Below are positions 46,362 through 59,868 of a stretch of DNA of 64,000 nucleotides, in pieces (the first letter of the stretch is position 1; every line of letters starts with the position of its first letter). The stretch is from Planoprotostelium fungivorum (taxonomy: Eukaryota > Evosea > Variosea > Cavosteliida > Cavosteliaceae). Position numbers and translations under genes: made by a program. The notes under the pieces are model-generated. The model did not search any database and had not been told where the DNA came from. It saw nothing but the letters and a program-made list of their open reading frames with translations. The stretch is from the NCBI GenBank assembly GCA_003024175.1, contig MDYQ01000009.1, positions 186,001-250,000 on the forward strand, written 5' to 3'.

Positions 46362-48089
46362 CTACTGTGCAGACATCATCTTCTCGATAGCGTTCAGGCT
46401 CAAAGATTTGGGACGCTCGATGGGCATGCCCAAAGCTCTGTCCCAGACGAGTTGAGGGAGCACACCGTACGCTCTGCTGATACCAAAGATCACGGTGTAG
46501 AACTCTGTCTCCTTCATTCCGTAGTGGTGCAGCAGCACTCCACTCTGAGAGTCCACGTTGGGGAACGGGTTCTTAGTCTTACCGTGCTCTTTCAACACCT
46601 ACAACCATCAGTCGATGATATATATCGCACGTGTTATTCTGTTCACCTGAGGTGCGACGCGGCTGACGATGTCTACGAGCTTCCAATGAGGGTCCTTGGA
46701 GATGCTGTCGGACTTGCTGGAGAACTCGTGGAGGGCGGTGAAGCGAGGATCGGGCTTACGCAGTACGGCGTGACCGTAACCTGGAACGACTCTGCCGTCC
46801 TTCAGCCAGTTCCACAAGTACTGTTCGACGTCCTTCTCGGTGTAGTTCTTGGGCAACCACTGGTGCATCTGTTCAAGTCGTCAGTAAACGACATGCAGTG
46901 GACGGCCTTGTATCACCTGCAGGATGAATCGGAGGACGTCTTGTGCGGCTAAACCGTGGAGAGGACCAGCTAAACCCAAAAGTCCGGCAGAATAAGAGAG
47001 GAAAGGGTCGCTCAATGCAGATCCCACCAGATCTAAAGAAGTGAGTCGATCGAACGCCGAGCGACGGACTCACGAGTGGAATGGGCGGAGACGTTACCTC
47101 CCTCGTGATCGGCGTGAAGTGCGAGGTATAGTCTCATCATCTCCACGAAGGGTAACTTATCTCCGAAGCCGATGTTCTCGGCAAAGTTCCACGTCACATC
47201 CTTGCTCTCGTCAGCCTTGTACACCTTGCTGACCCCTGTAACTCTGTCAGTCCAAGCAGGAGGATGTTACACGAAGAGTCACCCTTGGAGCGATTGTACA
47301 GCTTGGCGGCGATAGTGGGGATCTTAGCGAGGAGGCTGATGCTGTCATCGAAGGCGGGCTCCCAGAACTTGTCCTTCGTGATGCTACCGTCAGAGTACTG
47401 CTTTGAGAAGACTGAGTTGTGCGAGAGCGAAGCGATGGCGGCGGAGAGGGAGGTCATCGGGTGCATGTCTTTGGGTAGGTTGTCGATGAGCTCGTCCACG
47501 TGTCTCGGTAAGGCGGAGTGTCTCGCTAAATCAGCTGACAGGGCTCGAACTTGCTCTGAAGACTTCGTCAGCTACTCGGTCACGAAGATGAGACGAGATG
47601 ATGATCACTCACTCTCTGTAGGGACCTCTCCCGTCATGATCAGCCACATCATAGATTCGGGCAGCATCTGCGTCGCTCCTTGTTCGGGACCGTGAGGTAA
47701 GATGCGGTTGCACTCTTCGATAGTCTTTCCGTGGAATGTGATACCCTTCTCGGCGTCCAGTTCAGACCCTGCAAACGTTGTCATGTTCTTCATCATGGAC
47801 TTTTAGAGGACAGAAAGACCTACCTTCCCACCACATGCAGCGGATACCTCTCATACCTCCCAAGACTTGTTCGACGGTCGTCTGACCAATGACGCTGGCG
47901 GAGCTCTTCTTTATACGAGTCAGCTGCTCCCTCTTGTTGGGTATGTATTTCTCCCTCATTAGATTCTTCAATTCGGTGGAGCTGAAGCGGATATTCTGTT
48001 GAAAAAAGATGGTCAGTCATGTAAAACAGACCCGGCCTCTTAGAGCTCACCTTCTGCGAAGAGATACGAAGAGAGACACGAGACAGCAT
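46362..48089 (-). CDS. Citrate synthase family: mitochondrial citrate or 2-methylcitrate synthase
   Basis: Start ATG 48089 ([13 protein letters not shown]) with an intron and then NIRFSS make a typical mitochondrial presequence. The eukaryotic citrate synthase fold follows: [27 protein letters not shown]-type [84 protein letters not shown] and [17 protein letters not shown]. The catalytic His, His and Asp are present in the last four of these. About 465 residues, usual length. Sequence alone cannot tell citrate synthase from the fungal type of 2-methylcitrate synthase, which evolved from it. Its position between PrpD and PrpB favours methylcitrate synthase (oxaloacetate plus propionyl-CoA), by inference. 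Confidence 0.92.
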
Positions 48090-48396
48090 CTGGACCTTGT
48101 GTTGGGCTGTTGTTGGTCTGTAAATCGAACAATAGGAGTCACATTTGTGAGGGTGAGGCCTCGCCGTGACAACTTGTATTGCCGACTTCCGATGCCAATG
48201 CGATGAAACGGTCTCCGTTTCTGATTTTATGTCGACGTTAATTAGCAATATTTGTCCGCAACCACGAAATGCGCCATGACGATCTATGTCTACATTCATA
48301 TTTACCCCGAATTGGGTAAGGGAATGTCGACTGTTTTCAACCCTTTGAAACGCTCATCGCAATGAAAATTACAAGGAGGAAGGAACATTTCGAAAC
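48090..48396. promoter_or_regulatory. Divergent promoter of the methylcitrate cluster
   Basis: 307 bp between the synthase (minus) and PrpB (plus) start codons. It should contain both promoters and could co-regulate them. No strong palindrome or TATA box stands out. Confidence 0.4.
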
Positions 48397-49567
48397 ATGG
48401 CGGCGAGACTGGCATCACCTGGAACTCTCTTTCGTACGGCAGTGAAGGTTAACAAACCGTTACAGATCCCTGGTGCCGTGAATGCATACACTGCCATGCT
48501 CGCTGAGCACTCGGGTGATGTCTTTTTAATGGACGTCTCCTCTCTAACAGAAGAAAGGTTTTCACGCCTTATATCTCTCCGGAAGTGGTGTCGCTGCTGC
48601 ATCTTACGGGTAACTGATTACGATTGCCATTGCAATCTCAGAGATGATTAAACCTCGACAGACTTCCCGATCTCGGCATCACGTCCCTGAATGACGTCGT
48701 GGAAGATGTGAGACGCATCACCAGAGCTTGCAAATTACCCCTCCTGGTTGACATTGACACTGGGTTCGGACCTACCGCCTTCCACATCAAGAGAGCCGTG
48801 CAAGAGATCGAAGCCGCCGGTGCTGCTGCCGTTCATTTGGAAGATCAGGCTTCCGTCAAGCGTTGTGGACACAGACCCAATAAGGTAATGACGTTGTTCC
48901 CTACAATAGTTAAAAATCGTCCAGCAAATCGTCCCCGAAGATGAGATGGTGGACCGAATCAGAGCAGCCGTGGATGGAAGAACAGACCCGAACTTTGTCA
49001 TCATGGCCAGAACGGATGCCCTTGCCAACGAAGGTGAGTGAGCTAAACCCATTCCGCCATCTCTTCTCAAGGTTAAACCGCGAGCAGGCATCGATAGCGC
49101 CCTGAAGAGATCAAAGGCTTACATCGCCGCTGGTGCTGACATGCTCTTTCCTGAAGCTCTGAACGAGCTGTCTCAGTACAAGATATTCTCCGATGCCCTT
49201 CCCGGTGTACCGAGTGCGTATATCTTCTCTCTTCACTCGACTCATCCCTCCAGTCTTGGCCAACATCACCGAATTTGGAAAGACACCCATGTTCACCACC
49301 GAAGAGCTCGCAGGTGACCATTTTAATCCGTTTTATTCTCTTCATATGCTAACACACGAGACAGGAGTCGGTGTTGGAATGGTACTCTACCCTCTATCGG
49401 CCTTCCGAGCACAGAGTGCAGCGGCGCTGAAGGTGTACGATGCCATTCGAGACAAGGGAACACAGTCAGATGTTCTATCCATCATGCAGACCCGAGAAGA
49501 GCTGTACCAGCACCTGGGCTACCACGCCTACGAAGAGAAGATGGATGCCTTGTTTGGAAAGAAATAA
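48397..49567 (+). CDS. prpB: 2-methylisocitrate lyase (PrpB), ICL/PEP-mutase family
   Basis: Six exons encode about 300 residues. The start ATG 48397 gives [18 protein letters not shown], an Arg-rich presequence-like end, then [19 protein letters not shown]. Family landmarks: [48 protein letters not shown] (metal-site region), [11 protein letters not shown], the catalytic loop [56 protein letters not shown] and [18 protein letters not shown]. The KRCGH loop, DTGFG and overall length point to 2-methylisocitrate lyase of the bacterial PrpB type rather than the longer isocitrate lyase. It splits 2-methylisocitrate to pyruvate and succinate. It is divergent from the synthase and completes a three-gene propionate set. 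Confidence 0.93.
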
Positions 49568-49601
49568 AGACGAAGAATAGTTGGTTTCATTACATTCGAT
49601 G

Positions 49602-51171
49602 TCATAAGTGGTGAGGAATCAGTCTTGATACGGAGTCGAGAGTGGGTGAGGAGTACTTTCTGTACAGTGCATCGCGCATGACCTCCTCGTTGTTGATTGG
49701 CTCTCTCTGTTGGCTCATAAAGGATTCGTAGAGTCGCATGCCCGCGGTGTATAGGTCGTCTCTGCTGTATCCCGTGGAGTAGACCATCCTCGGTGGCTGT
49801 CTCACGTCAGCATCTCATCGTGATCGGATGATGGATGTCTCACCCATGGATTTCTAACCCCCAACATTCTTTGGGATGCGTAGATGGCAGCGGCTGCGAC
49901 GAGAGAGGGTCTCAGCAGTCGGTTTTCAACGGAGAGGGTAGAGAGCTCGCATAAATATTTGGATAGATTGTAGCCCATACGGCTGATGTTGGCCTCTTCA
50001 GAGAATGCCCTGAGGAAGTCGAGGGGGTGGATTCGGTTGATTCTGTCGTGAGGATGAGTTGGAGGAGACGAGATGAGATGAGATGGACCATGACTCGATG
50101 TGGATGTGATGTGAGAAGAGGTGCTTACCTGAACTGGATGGTGCCGAGGACCATCACTTCCATGGTGCGGATGATATTGGGAGTGTATGCGTTATCGCAG
50201 ATGGAGTTGAGCTCTTGAATGGTGGGTGATCTGCCCTGCTCGAACTTGAGGGCGAGAGATACGGCTACGACGGCGAGCAATTGGAACTCGTTCCTAAATC
50301 ATGTGGTGAGATGTTTGAAGATGGACATCCATCATCAACACCTCTTCGTGTTCTTTCGGATAGACAAGAAGTGATCGATGATTCCGATGCACAAGAAGAA
50401 GGTCTCATTGACGCATCGGAACTCGCAGCAGACATCGACCACCCAATCCACTAGGACCTCTCGATCGTCGTGGGTTAGCTCTGTCTGTCCCATCATGAAG
50501 TCCTCTTCTACCATCTGTTCGACCTGAGAAATGGCTTAGCACATAGGGGATTCGAGAAGGGTGCGAATCCGTAATTGAGGTATGAGAACAAAAGCGAGTC
50601 AAGATAAAAGCCACCTCTCGCTCGGCTAAGTATTCCGAAATGTCAAGGGGTTCATCCCGAAGAGGAATGAACGACTCGCAGAACCCTGTTGCCGAGAGAT
50701 CTTGTTCCGCCTCTTCCAGTGTGATTTGGCTTCCAGCGGGCAGAAGAGGTTGAGAAGACTCGACGGTCTCTTCACAAGTCTCCTCACAAGTCTCTTCACA
50801 GGCGAGGATGCTCTCGTAGTCCTCTGGGTGTATGGAGTTGTGTGGAGAGCATTTAGCTGTTTTAAAGGTGAGCACGTCATCAGCTGACAGATAGCCACCG
50901 CACCTTCGTTCCTAGGTTTTCCTGATGTTTCTGAGGTCGATCGAGCTACTTCAGGCTGCTCTTGTACGTTGTTCGATCTGGGTACGTTGGGGTTCAGCAC
51001 TCCGAGCGGTCGTCTCCTTTCTTCATCTTGTCCATCTCCAATTCTTGCGTCTTCCTCTGACCTATCGAATCGTTGAGAGATAGGATTGTGAGATGATATG
51101 TACTTGTACGATTTGCTGGGTCGCTCTTCGCATTCACTGCGGAGATGAGATCCTGTTCTCTTGCCATCCAT
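49602..51171 (-). CDS. Mitotic A/B-type cyclin
   Basis: From ATG 51171 (MDGKRTGSHLRSECEERP) the N-terminus carries a destruction-box-like RRPLGVLNPN (R-x-x-L pattern as in cyclins A and B) and a run of CEET units (ACEETCEETCEETVESS). A YLAERE-type stretch and the cyclin N box follow: DDREVLVDWVVDVCCEF, then NETFFLCIGIIDHFLSI, LLAVVAVSLALKFEQ, TPNIIRTMEVMVL and IHPLDFLRAFS. The C-terminal cyclin lobe includes LCELSTLSVENRLLRPSLVA and AAAAIYASQRMLGVRNPW. About 440 residues with at least six introns, ending at 49602. It should activate a CDK at mitosis and be destroyed through the APC. Cyclin A versus B cannot be settled by eye. Confidence 0.85.
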
Positions 51172-51616
51172 TATCGAACTGGAGGGTGCGTCAGTATTTC
51201 TTCTACGATACGATATCTCTCTTCTGTGCGTGAATCGTCTTCAGATCCGACGCATACTATGGGATGGGACATGGAGAACTCCACCTCTGGTTAAGGTCAG
51301 CTAGCTGTGGTGCCTGTCTACCGAGGAGAGAAGAGAGTCGGATCGGTTGTCCCCTTCGTGCGTGGGTGGTGACTGATGGAATCTTTTATTTAGGTGATGG
51401 CCTTTCAAGTTTCAACAGGAAAAGCGCCATTTTCATGTTGAGGCATTTGAATTTTGAATGTGTCATCTGCCGGGAATCCTGTCACACCCGCAGTTGTCAG
51501 AAATACTTTTATCCTTCCGTTTATTTTGTGGTTTTTATGCTCCTCCAGAGGCTCTTACGCAGTCTCGTCAGCAACAGACTCGTGCTCTCTCAATACCTAT
51601 CACACTCTCAGTACTT
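51172..51616. other. Intergenic: cyclin promoter and PABP 3' region
   Basis: 445 bp holding the upstream region of the cyclin gene and the 3' flank of PABP. A plus-strand open frame crosses it but has no recognisable motif and overlaps the PABP 3' end, so I do not call it. Confidence 0.5.
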
Positions 51617-53894
<2,278 letters not shown>

Positions 53895-54298
53895 TTTTTG
53901 TAGTTTTCTTTTTCTGTTTTTTTTGGGTTTTCTATTTCTGTAGAGGGGAAATCAGTTGGATGAACATTGACTAAGACTTCCATGGAGATCGTCTCTAGTG
54001 CATTGATTTACACTCACTTTTTTTGCAAACGGAAGGATTCAGTCGAAAAAGAGACGTGTCTCTTCTCGTGGCTCGTCTGTTCTCCGCAACTATTTTACAC
54101 GATCAGAAATGGAAGGATCAACGTCATATCAAAGTGTATATGCATGTTATTATCCGGGGCTAAGAAGAGCCACACAATTTTACTATCTTTCTCTTCGATA
54201 TAGACACAGGATCGTGGCGCTTACCTCGAAAGTTGAAGAGAAAATGCGTCCAAGTTGTTCCGGAGCTTGTCTACGTTTCTGACTTTTCACGCAGAAAT
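53895..54298. other. Intergenic: PABP upstream region
   Basis: 404 bp upstream of PABP. It has a T-rich tract (53894-53935) next to the PABP start that reads as a purine-rich leader on the minus strand. I see no gene in it. Confidence 0.5.
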
Positions 54299-54644
54299 GT
54301 CTTACGGGTCGGTTATCAACTTTGACTTTGTCGACCCCTCAGGAAACAAACGGGAACGACCACACAACCTCTCGTTCTCATTCACTCTCTACTCCTTCTT
54401 CTTTTATTCTCCTTCCTCTATCTCCTCTCTTCTCCTCCCAAGCTGCAGATGACTCGTGCCATCGACTCTTCAACGTGTCACGATTCAGAGAAAGCAGAAA
54501 GGGTTGACGTATCAAGAGAATAAACTCGGATTTGAATACAATATGGACAATATCACACAGACTGGGAATAATACCACCAGCATACGATCACTCGTACTGA
54601 GAGATTCCCACATCCCTCGGCTCTACGATTCATCAATGACGTGA
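54299..54644 (+). CDS. Possible small gene, unknown
   Basis: An ATG at 54299 opens MSYGSVINFDFVDPSGNKRE, with a sensible amino-acid mix. A pyrimidine-rich tract ending ctgcag precedes a second open part (QRKQKGLTYQENKLGFEYN, then RDSHIPRLYDSSMT and a TGA at 54642-54644). I could not find a clean 5' splice site joining them. The end overlaps the convergent neighbour by about 20 bp. Family unknown. Confidence 0.3.
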
Positions 54645-55301
54645 TCGACCTGTCGTACAGTCACCTCCATCGTGTCATTCGCTCGACTCTGTCCCTTCTC
54701 TGTTTGTACTGTTCTCTCTTCTCTCGGTTGTACCCTATTGGTTGCCCTCTCCAGCTTAGGATTTCCAGGAAAACATTCGAAGAACTCAGCCTGGGCGTTG
54801 ACGTAATCGATGAGATCCTGGGACGAAGTCTCCACGGCCGCTTTCAGCTTCTCCATGTCCTCCTTGGCCCATTGATAAGCCCATGCGATCATGGATCCTC
54901 TCATGTTCATGTCAACGAGAGCTCTGGTGAATTGAAGATATTCGCGAGGTCCGTATTGGTTATAGAAGATGGCCAGCGGCTGAACCATCATCAGTCTTTT
55001 GATAATGAACGAGAAGCTCACTCTCATGGCTGATATACTTCCACCACTGAGACTCACTCCTATCTCCTGTTGATTGATCAGAATGCTGAGATGATGATGG
55101 ATGGGAGAAGGGATGAAGATTTGACAATATAGTATGGAAGCAATATGAAAGTATCCTCACATTGAACATGACATCCCATCTCTGTGAGTCGGCTTCTTGT
55201 AAGGGCAGAGACCAATTCTTTGCCGCTCTTGTAATGAGCTCCTCCGTTGTCACCTCTTCAGAAGAGCACCCGTCACCACTCGGCCCACACCCGCAGCTCA
55301 T
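54623..55301 (-). CDS. Unknown protein with Cys-rich start
   Basis: From ATG 55301, MSCGCGPSGDGCSSEEVTTE, then NWSLPLQEADSQRWDVMFN. After an intron of about 100 bp come AMRVSFSFIIKRLMMVQPLA, QYGPREYLQFTRALVDMNMR, IAWAYQWAKEDMEKLKAAVE and LIDYVNAQAEFFECFPGN, ending VDHVIDES. The second part looks all-helical and amphipathic with many aromatic residues. About 160 residues; I do not recognise the family. It is divergent from FANCL, 75 bp between start codons. Confidence 0.5.
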
Positions 55302-55376
55302 CCTTTTCCCTCCGATGTGATGTGATGTGATGTTTGGCAACTTTTTTCTGCGAATTCATTTGACACACATGATCAC

Positions 55377-56963
55377 ATGAACATCGCGGAGATCTTTCCA
55401 CAACTACTTCAATTAGATCCGGAAGGTCATCGATGGAGAGGATTTGTGTCGATACAGGTAACTCCATCCATCTCCATTACGACCCACATTGAACAGGGAA
55501 AAGACTTTTTGTTAGCCATTGAACTTCCAAACGGCCCTCAAAATTTAAAAGGTGTCGCTCGACACATTACATTTCTCATACGAAAACAGATGCAGAATTA
55601 TCTTGTGGTGAGGAACTCTCCACTCTTCTCAAAGGCATGGAGGATAAGGTGCAGCAGGTGGCTCATACATGTCATCCATGTTTGCTAATCGATGATCAGA
55701 GGTTGAATCAGAGCAAAAATCTGACTTCCTTCTTGATGGAATTGAAGGATCTTGTGGTGAGCCTCTCATCTGATAAGAATTGATCCTAAGCCAATATCAC
55801 AGCAAGGGTTATTGATCAGTGAAGAAGAGAAGACGTTCAAACCACCCGCAGAATTTTATTCTAGACTGATGATGGAGATGGACACCATCGGATGGAACCG
55901 ACTCGTTCACATCGACAAGACATTGACCAACATCCAACTCAACACGTACGACTCGAGGAATCGCAACCACATCGTTCAACTCACCATACCTAAGAACTAC
56001 CCTTCCTATCCTCCACAGGTACCCTCCTCTTCTCTTCATCATCCATCATCTTCACATCACTTCATCATCACCTCCCATCTTACATGAGATGAACATGAGA
56101 TGAGAGAGTGACAATCGACAGGTCACCTTTGACCTACCAAAAGAGTTCCTCCCAAAGTGGACACCAAACACGAGCGGACTGAAGGACGTACTGAAACAAG
56201 TAGAGGAACAGTACTCCCACTACGAAGAGCTGTGGGACAGCCTGGACGACCTCTACGAGAACACTTGGGTCTTAGAGCCCAAGCAGAAGAATTATTCGAA
56301 ATCTCGTTGTAGAATCGCACTGGGTAATTCTTTTCACGTCTTATCGACTGAATGGTTTAGGTAACCACAGCTCTATCGAGATGGAGATGGACACCATCAG
56401 ACCCAAGAACATCCCAGAGGTACAGTTCATGGGGGCTGACCAGAGGATCGCTCCGATTCGAGATCATTTCAATCGAAACGTTCACCTGTGGTCAGTTGAC
56501 ACGTCTTCCATCAATACCACTGTCTCTTCTGCATCACATCTATGTCTTCTATATGATTCTCTCTTGTATATGATTCTCTCATATGATTCTATGTTCTATA
56601 TCATTCTATGTTCTGAAGGTGAGACAGGGACAATCGAGAGAAGGTGAGGAAGAATCTAGAGAAGACGATGGGGATGCATCTGCCTTCGAGGAAGGACACA
56701 AAGGAAGAGGACATGAGCGAAGAGTGTGGAATCTGTTACACCTACGATCTCGGTACGGGGAGGTACAACACCCCCGATCGAGTGTGTGACAACGACAAGT
56801 GTGGAAAGGTGAGAGGAGAAGAGACGAAGGCTGAGAGGAGAAGGTGTTCCACAGGAGTTGTCTGTACGAGTGGCTGAGGTCCATACCATCGAGCCGACAG
56901 TCGTTTGATACTTTGTTTGGTGAATGTACATACTGCACTACACCCATATCGGTCAAGTTATAG
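55377..56963 (+). CDS. FANCL: FANCL-like E3 ubiquitin ligase
   Basis: The whole protein can be followed against FANCL. The N-terminal ELF-like part is FPQLLQLDPEGHRWRGFVSI. Next is FYSRLMMEMDTIGWNRLVHI and ITLTIP-type LTIPKNYPSYPPQ (first RWD lobe), then WTPNTSGLKDVLKQVEEQY, YENTWVLEPKQ and RIALGNHSSIEMEMD (second lobe), and FMGADQRIAPIRDHFNRNVH. The C-terminal RING reads ECGICYTYDLGTG, DRVCDNDKCGK, then after an intron VFHRSCLYEWLRSIPSSRQS and LFGECTYCTTPISVKL. RING cysteines and the histidine are all present. About 380 residues. FANCL monoubiquitinates FANCD2/FANCI in DNA crosslink repair, with UBE2T. The stop at 56961-56963 is only 19 bp from the convergent LSM7 stop. Confidence 0.92.
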
Positions 56964-56982
56964 AAGACGAGCGAGAAATAAA

Positions 56983-57463
56983 CTATATTGCCTCTCCGTT
57001 CGCGTAGGGGTTGGCGATCTCTTCTGTTCCATCCATGGGTGAGATCAGCATGACGGCGCTGCCTCTGCACACGACGATTCCGAGATGTCTCTTCTCGTTT
57101 CCTACTCTCTGTCCTTCCTCAGGATCTGGAATCGATCAGTGAATGGACCGAAAGATCGATTCATCACCTCGGATGAATTCCTCGCACTCGTCCAGAACGA
57201 GGTTGACGAGTGTGTCGTATCCTTTTAAAAGTCCCACAACTGTCAGGAGAGATTATTACAGGACCCATTATGAGGGAATATTTCATACGAATGGTGAAGT
57301 TGATTCATATGTGATATGATAAGTTGATCTCACCTTCTCTACCGCCACTAAATTTGACAGAGATCTGCTTATCAATGTAGCGATTCAGATCTAAGATCGA
57401 TTCCTTCTTGGCAGCCTATCTATCGTCAAATGATGGACGATGTACTTTCTCTGTCCTTACCAT
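56983..57463 (-). CDS. LSM7: U6 snRNA-associated Sm-like protein LSm7
   Basis: Four exons encode about 99 residues. Exon 1 appears to be the start codon alone (57461-57463) followed at once by gtaagg. Exon 2 begins AAKKESILDLNRYIDKQISV, then KFSGGREVVGLLKGYDTLVN, LVLDECEEFIRDPEEGQRV, RHLGIVVCRGSAVMLISPMD and NPYANGEAI. These are the Sm1 and Sm2 motifs of LSm7 (KKESILDLxKYIDKxIxVKFxGGRE, LGLVVCRGTxVxLIxPxDG). LSm7 is a member of the LSm2-8 ring on U6 snRNA and of the LSm1-7 ring in mRNA decay. Confidence 0.94.
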
Positions 57464-57913
57464 CTTATCTGTTGTGTTTGGTCTTTGATCATAACATCAG
57501 ATCACCTCACTTCAACCTTTCACGGAAAAGTATGACGCACTACACATGCGTGACTGGTCAAATGATTTATGATCAATTTCGCAGATTGGTTTGAACGAAT
57601 AGGAGGGTATCATCGATCCATAACAATGGGTCACAGTACGGAAGATCATTCGGATAATCTGGTCGACAGCTAGATCGAGTGGTATCTAAGTGAGTATGCG
57701 AGAATACGAATAGAATTTGCTTCAATCGTGTGGCACAATATCGGAAGAGCTTCTATGCATAGTGGCTCTTGTCTCATTCGTGTCTCAAGGGTGTGAAGGA
57801 GGGTGGCGGAGCCGACGGCTAAACGCGGTTAAATGATACAGTTTCTCCGGAGTGTCAATGCCGTTCTTATTTTTCGTTGTCCAAGACACCCGAAGCACCA
57901 ACTCATATCCACA
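57464..57913. other. Intergenic between LSM7 and ALAS
   Basis: 450 bp holding both divergent promoters. It contains a short out-of-frame ATG at 57833 ahead of the ALAS start that could act as an upstream reading frame. No RNA gene or repeat is seen. Confidence 0.45.
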
Positions 57914-59772
57914 TGTCTTCTCTTCAAGCTTGTATTAGGGGCGGCGCTGACTGCCTCAAGACTTGTCAGCTGGCCAGAATGGCTGCCGCCCGTCCAGGAG
58001 CCACCAACATTTCACTTGCAGGAATGCAAGAGAAGCCCCTGCGTATGTTCGCAGACGCCTATCAGGATATGTGCCCCTTCTTGAAAAATGGTCTATCTAA
58101 GATCACCTCGAAAGACGCAGAAAACGTAAGACATCTTCGAATCACGCTCACCCTTTCGAGTCTCTTGGAGGCTAAAAATCAAGTTACTAAACCCTCTTTC
58201 AGTTCCAAGTGAAATGCCCCTTTGGTAAGGCATTCACTGAGGCAGAGAAGACCCGCACAGAACAATCACAACTGTGTGCCTTGAACCAAGTTTCTATTGC
58301 CAAGAGTGAGTCCGCCACGCCCACGTGGATGATTCCCATTTTGATTCTTATGATTATGTAGGCACTCATTCGCCCCTCTTGAGGGTCACCTCTGACAAGT
58401 TGAAGACTGCTCTGCCCAACTTGACCGTCAAGGAACAGCTCACCAAGAACTTCTTCACCGATGTCCTCGAGCGTATGAAGGTGGAGGGTAACTACCGCAA
58501 GTTCAACCACATTGACAGAAAGGTGACTGATCACCTCCCTCATTTTTCTCATCACGATCAGGTCGGTTCATTTCCCAGAGCAGATAACCGATTGGACATT
58601 CGTCCCTCCCACATCACTCCCTCCCAGACCTGGAACGAGACCGTACAGAGGAACATCACCGTATGGTGTAACAACGATTACCTCGGCATGGGACAACACC
58701 CCGTCGTCACCTCCGCTATGAAGGAGGCCATCGACACCTTTGGCGCCGGCTCTGGAGGCACCCGAAACATCAGCGGCACCAACAGCTTGCACGTCCTCCT
58801 CGAGAGAGAATTCGCCGATCTCCACCAGAAGGTGATCCGCAATGACATCATCACAGACTGAAGACGAGACAGGAATCGGCCATCCTCTTCAGCTCGTGCT
58901 ACACCGCCAACGCCAGCATGATCCCCACCCTCATCAAGATGTTGCCCAAGGGAACGACCATCTTCTCTGACGCCAAGAACCACGCCTCCCTCATCGAGGG
59001 AATCCGCAACTCGGGTGCCAACAAGGTCGTCTTCCGTCACAACGACGTAGCCCACCTGGAGGAATGCCTCAAGAACTGCGATCCCGATGTGCCCAAGATC
59101 ATCATCTTCGAGTCGGTCTACTCCATGGACGGAACCATCTCCCCCATCGAGAAGATCTGCGACCTCGCAGACAAGTACAACGCCTTCACCATCCTCGATG
59201 AAGTCCACGCCGTCGGTCTCTACGGTCCCAGGGGTGGTGGCATCGCAGAGGAGTTGAACCTCATGGACCGAGTGGACATCATCACTGGCACTCTGGGTAA
59301 GGCCTACGGATTGTACGGAGGCTTCATCACCGGAACGGCCCCCATCATCGACTCCATCCGATCCTTCGCGGGTGGTTTCATCTTCACGACTTCTCTTCCC
59401 CCTGCCATTGTGGGTGGTGCCCTGGCTTCCGTTCGGTACCTGAAGGAGAGCAACGAGGAGAGGGACAGGCAGAGGTTCAACTCGGCCTACCTGAAGAGGA
59501 GACTGGCTGAGGAGGGCCTGCCCGTGATGGAGTCACCCTCTCACATCGTTCCCCTCTTGGTCGGTGACTCGAAGCTGTGCAGGAGCATGAGCGATCTGCT
59601 CTTGGAGAAGTACAGCCTCTACGCCCAGCCCATCAACTACCCCACCGTTGCCAAGGGAACGGAGAGGTTCAGATTGACCCCCACACCCCTGCACAGCGTG
59701 GAGGACATGGAGTATCTCATCCACTCTCTCAAGGAGTGCTGGGATCACTTTGGTGTCCCCCTCAGATTATAA
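57914..59772 (+). CDS. ALAS: 5-aminolevulinate synthase (ALAS)
   Basis: PLP-dependent alpha-oxoamine synthase that joins glycine and succinyl-CoA, the first step of heme synthesis in mitochondria. From ATG 57914 ([20 protein letters not shown]) the N-terminal region holds two Cys-Pro motifs, MCPFLKN and KCPFGKAF, like the heme regulatory motifs of animal ALAS. The catalytic core follows: [85 protein letters not shown], the PLP lysine in [14 protein letters not shown], and [17 protein letters not shown]. The GTRNISG and [10 protein letters not shown] motifs separate ALAS from KBL and SPT. About 565 residues in six exons. The presequence is less basic than usual at its very start. Confidence 0.94.
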
Positions 59773-59868
59773 AATCTCCCGTGACACACACACTCTGTTC
59801 GATTTATTCCTCCTCTCATGTCGATCTGTACACATTTGGCTTATAAATAGTTGGATGGAGAGCCAGTG

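Noticed and set aside
58678-59208. Minus-strand open frame of 176 codons
   Set aside because: Antisense of GC-rich ALAS exons with an intact catalytic core on the plus strand.
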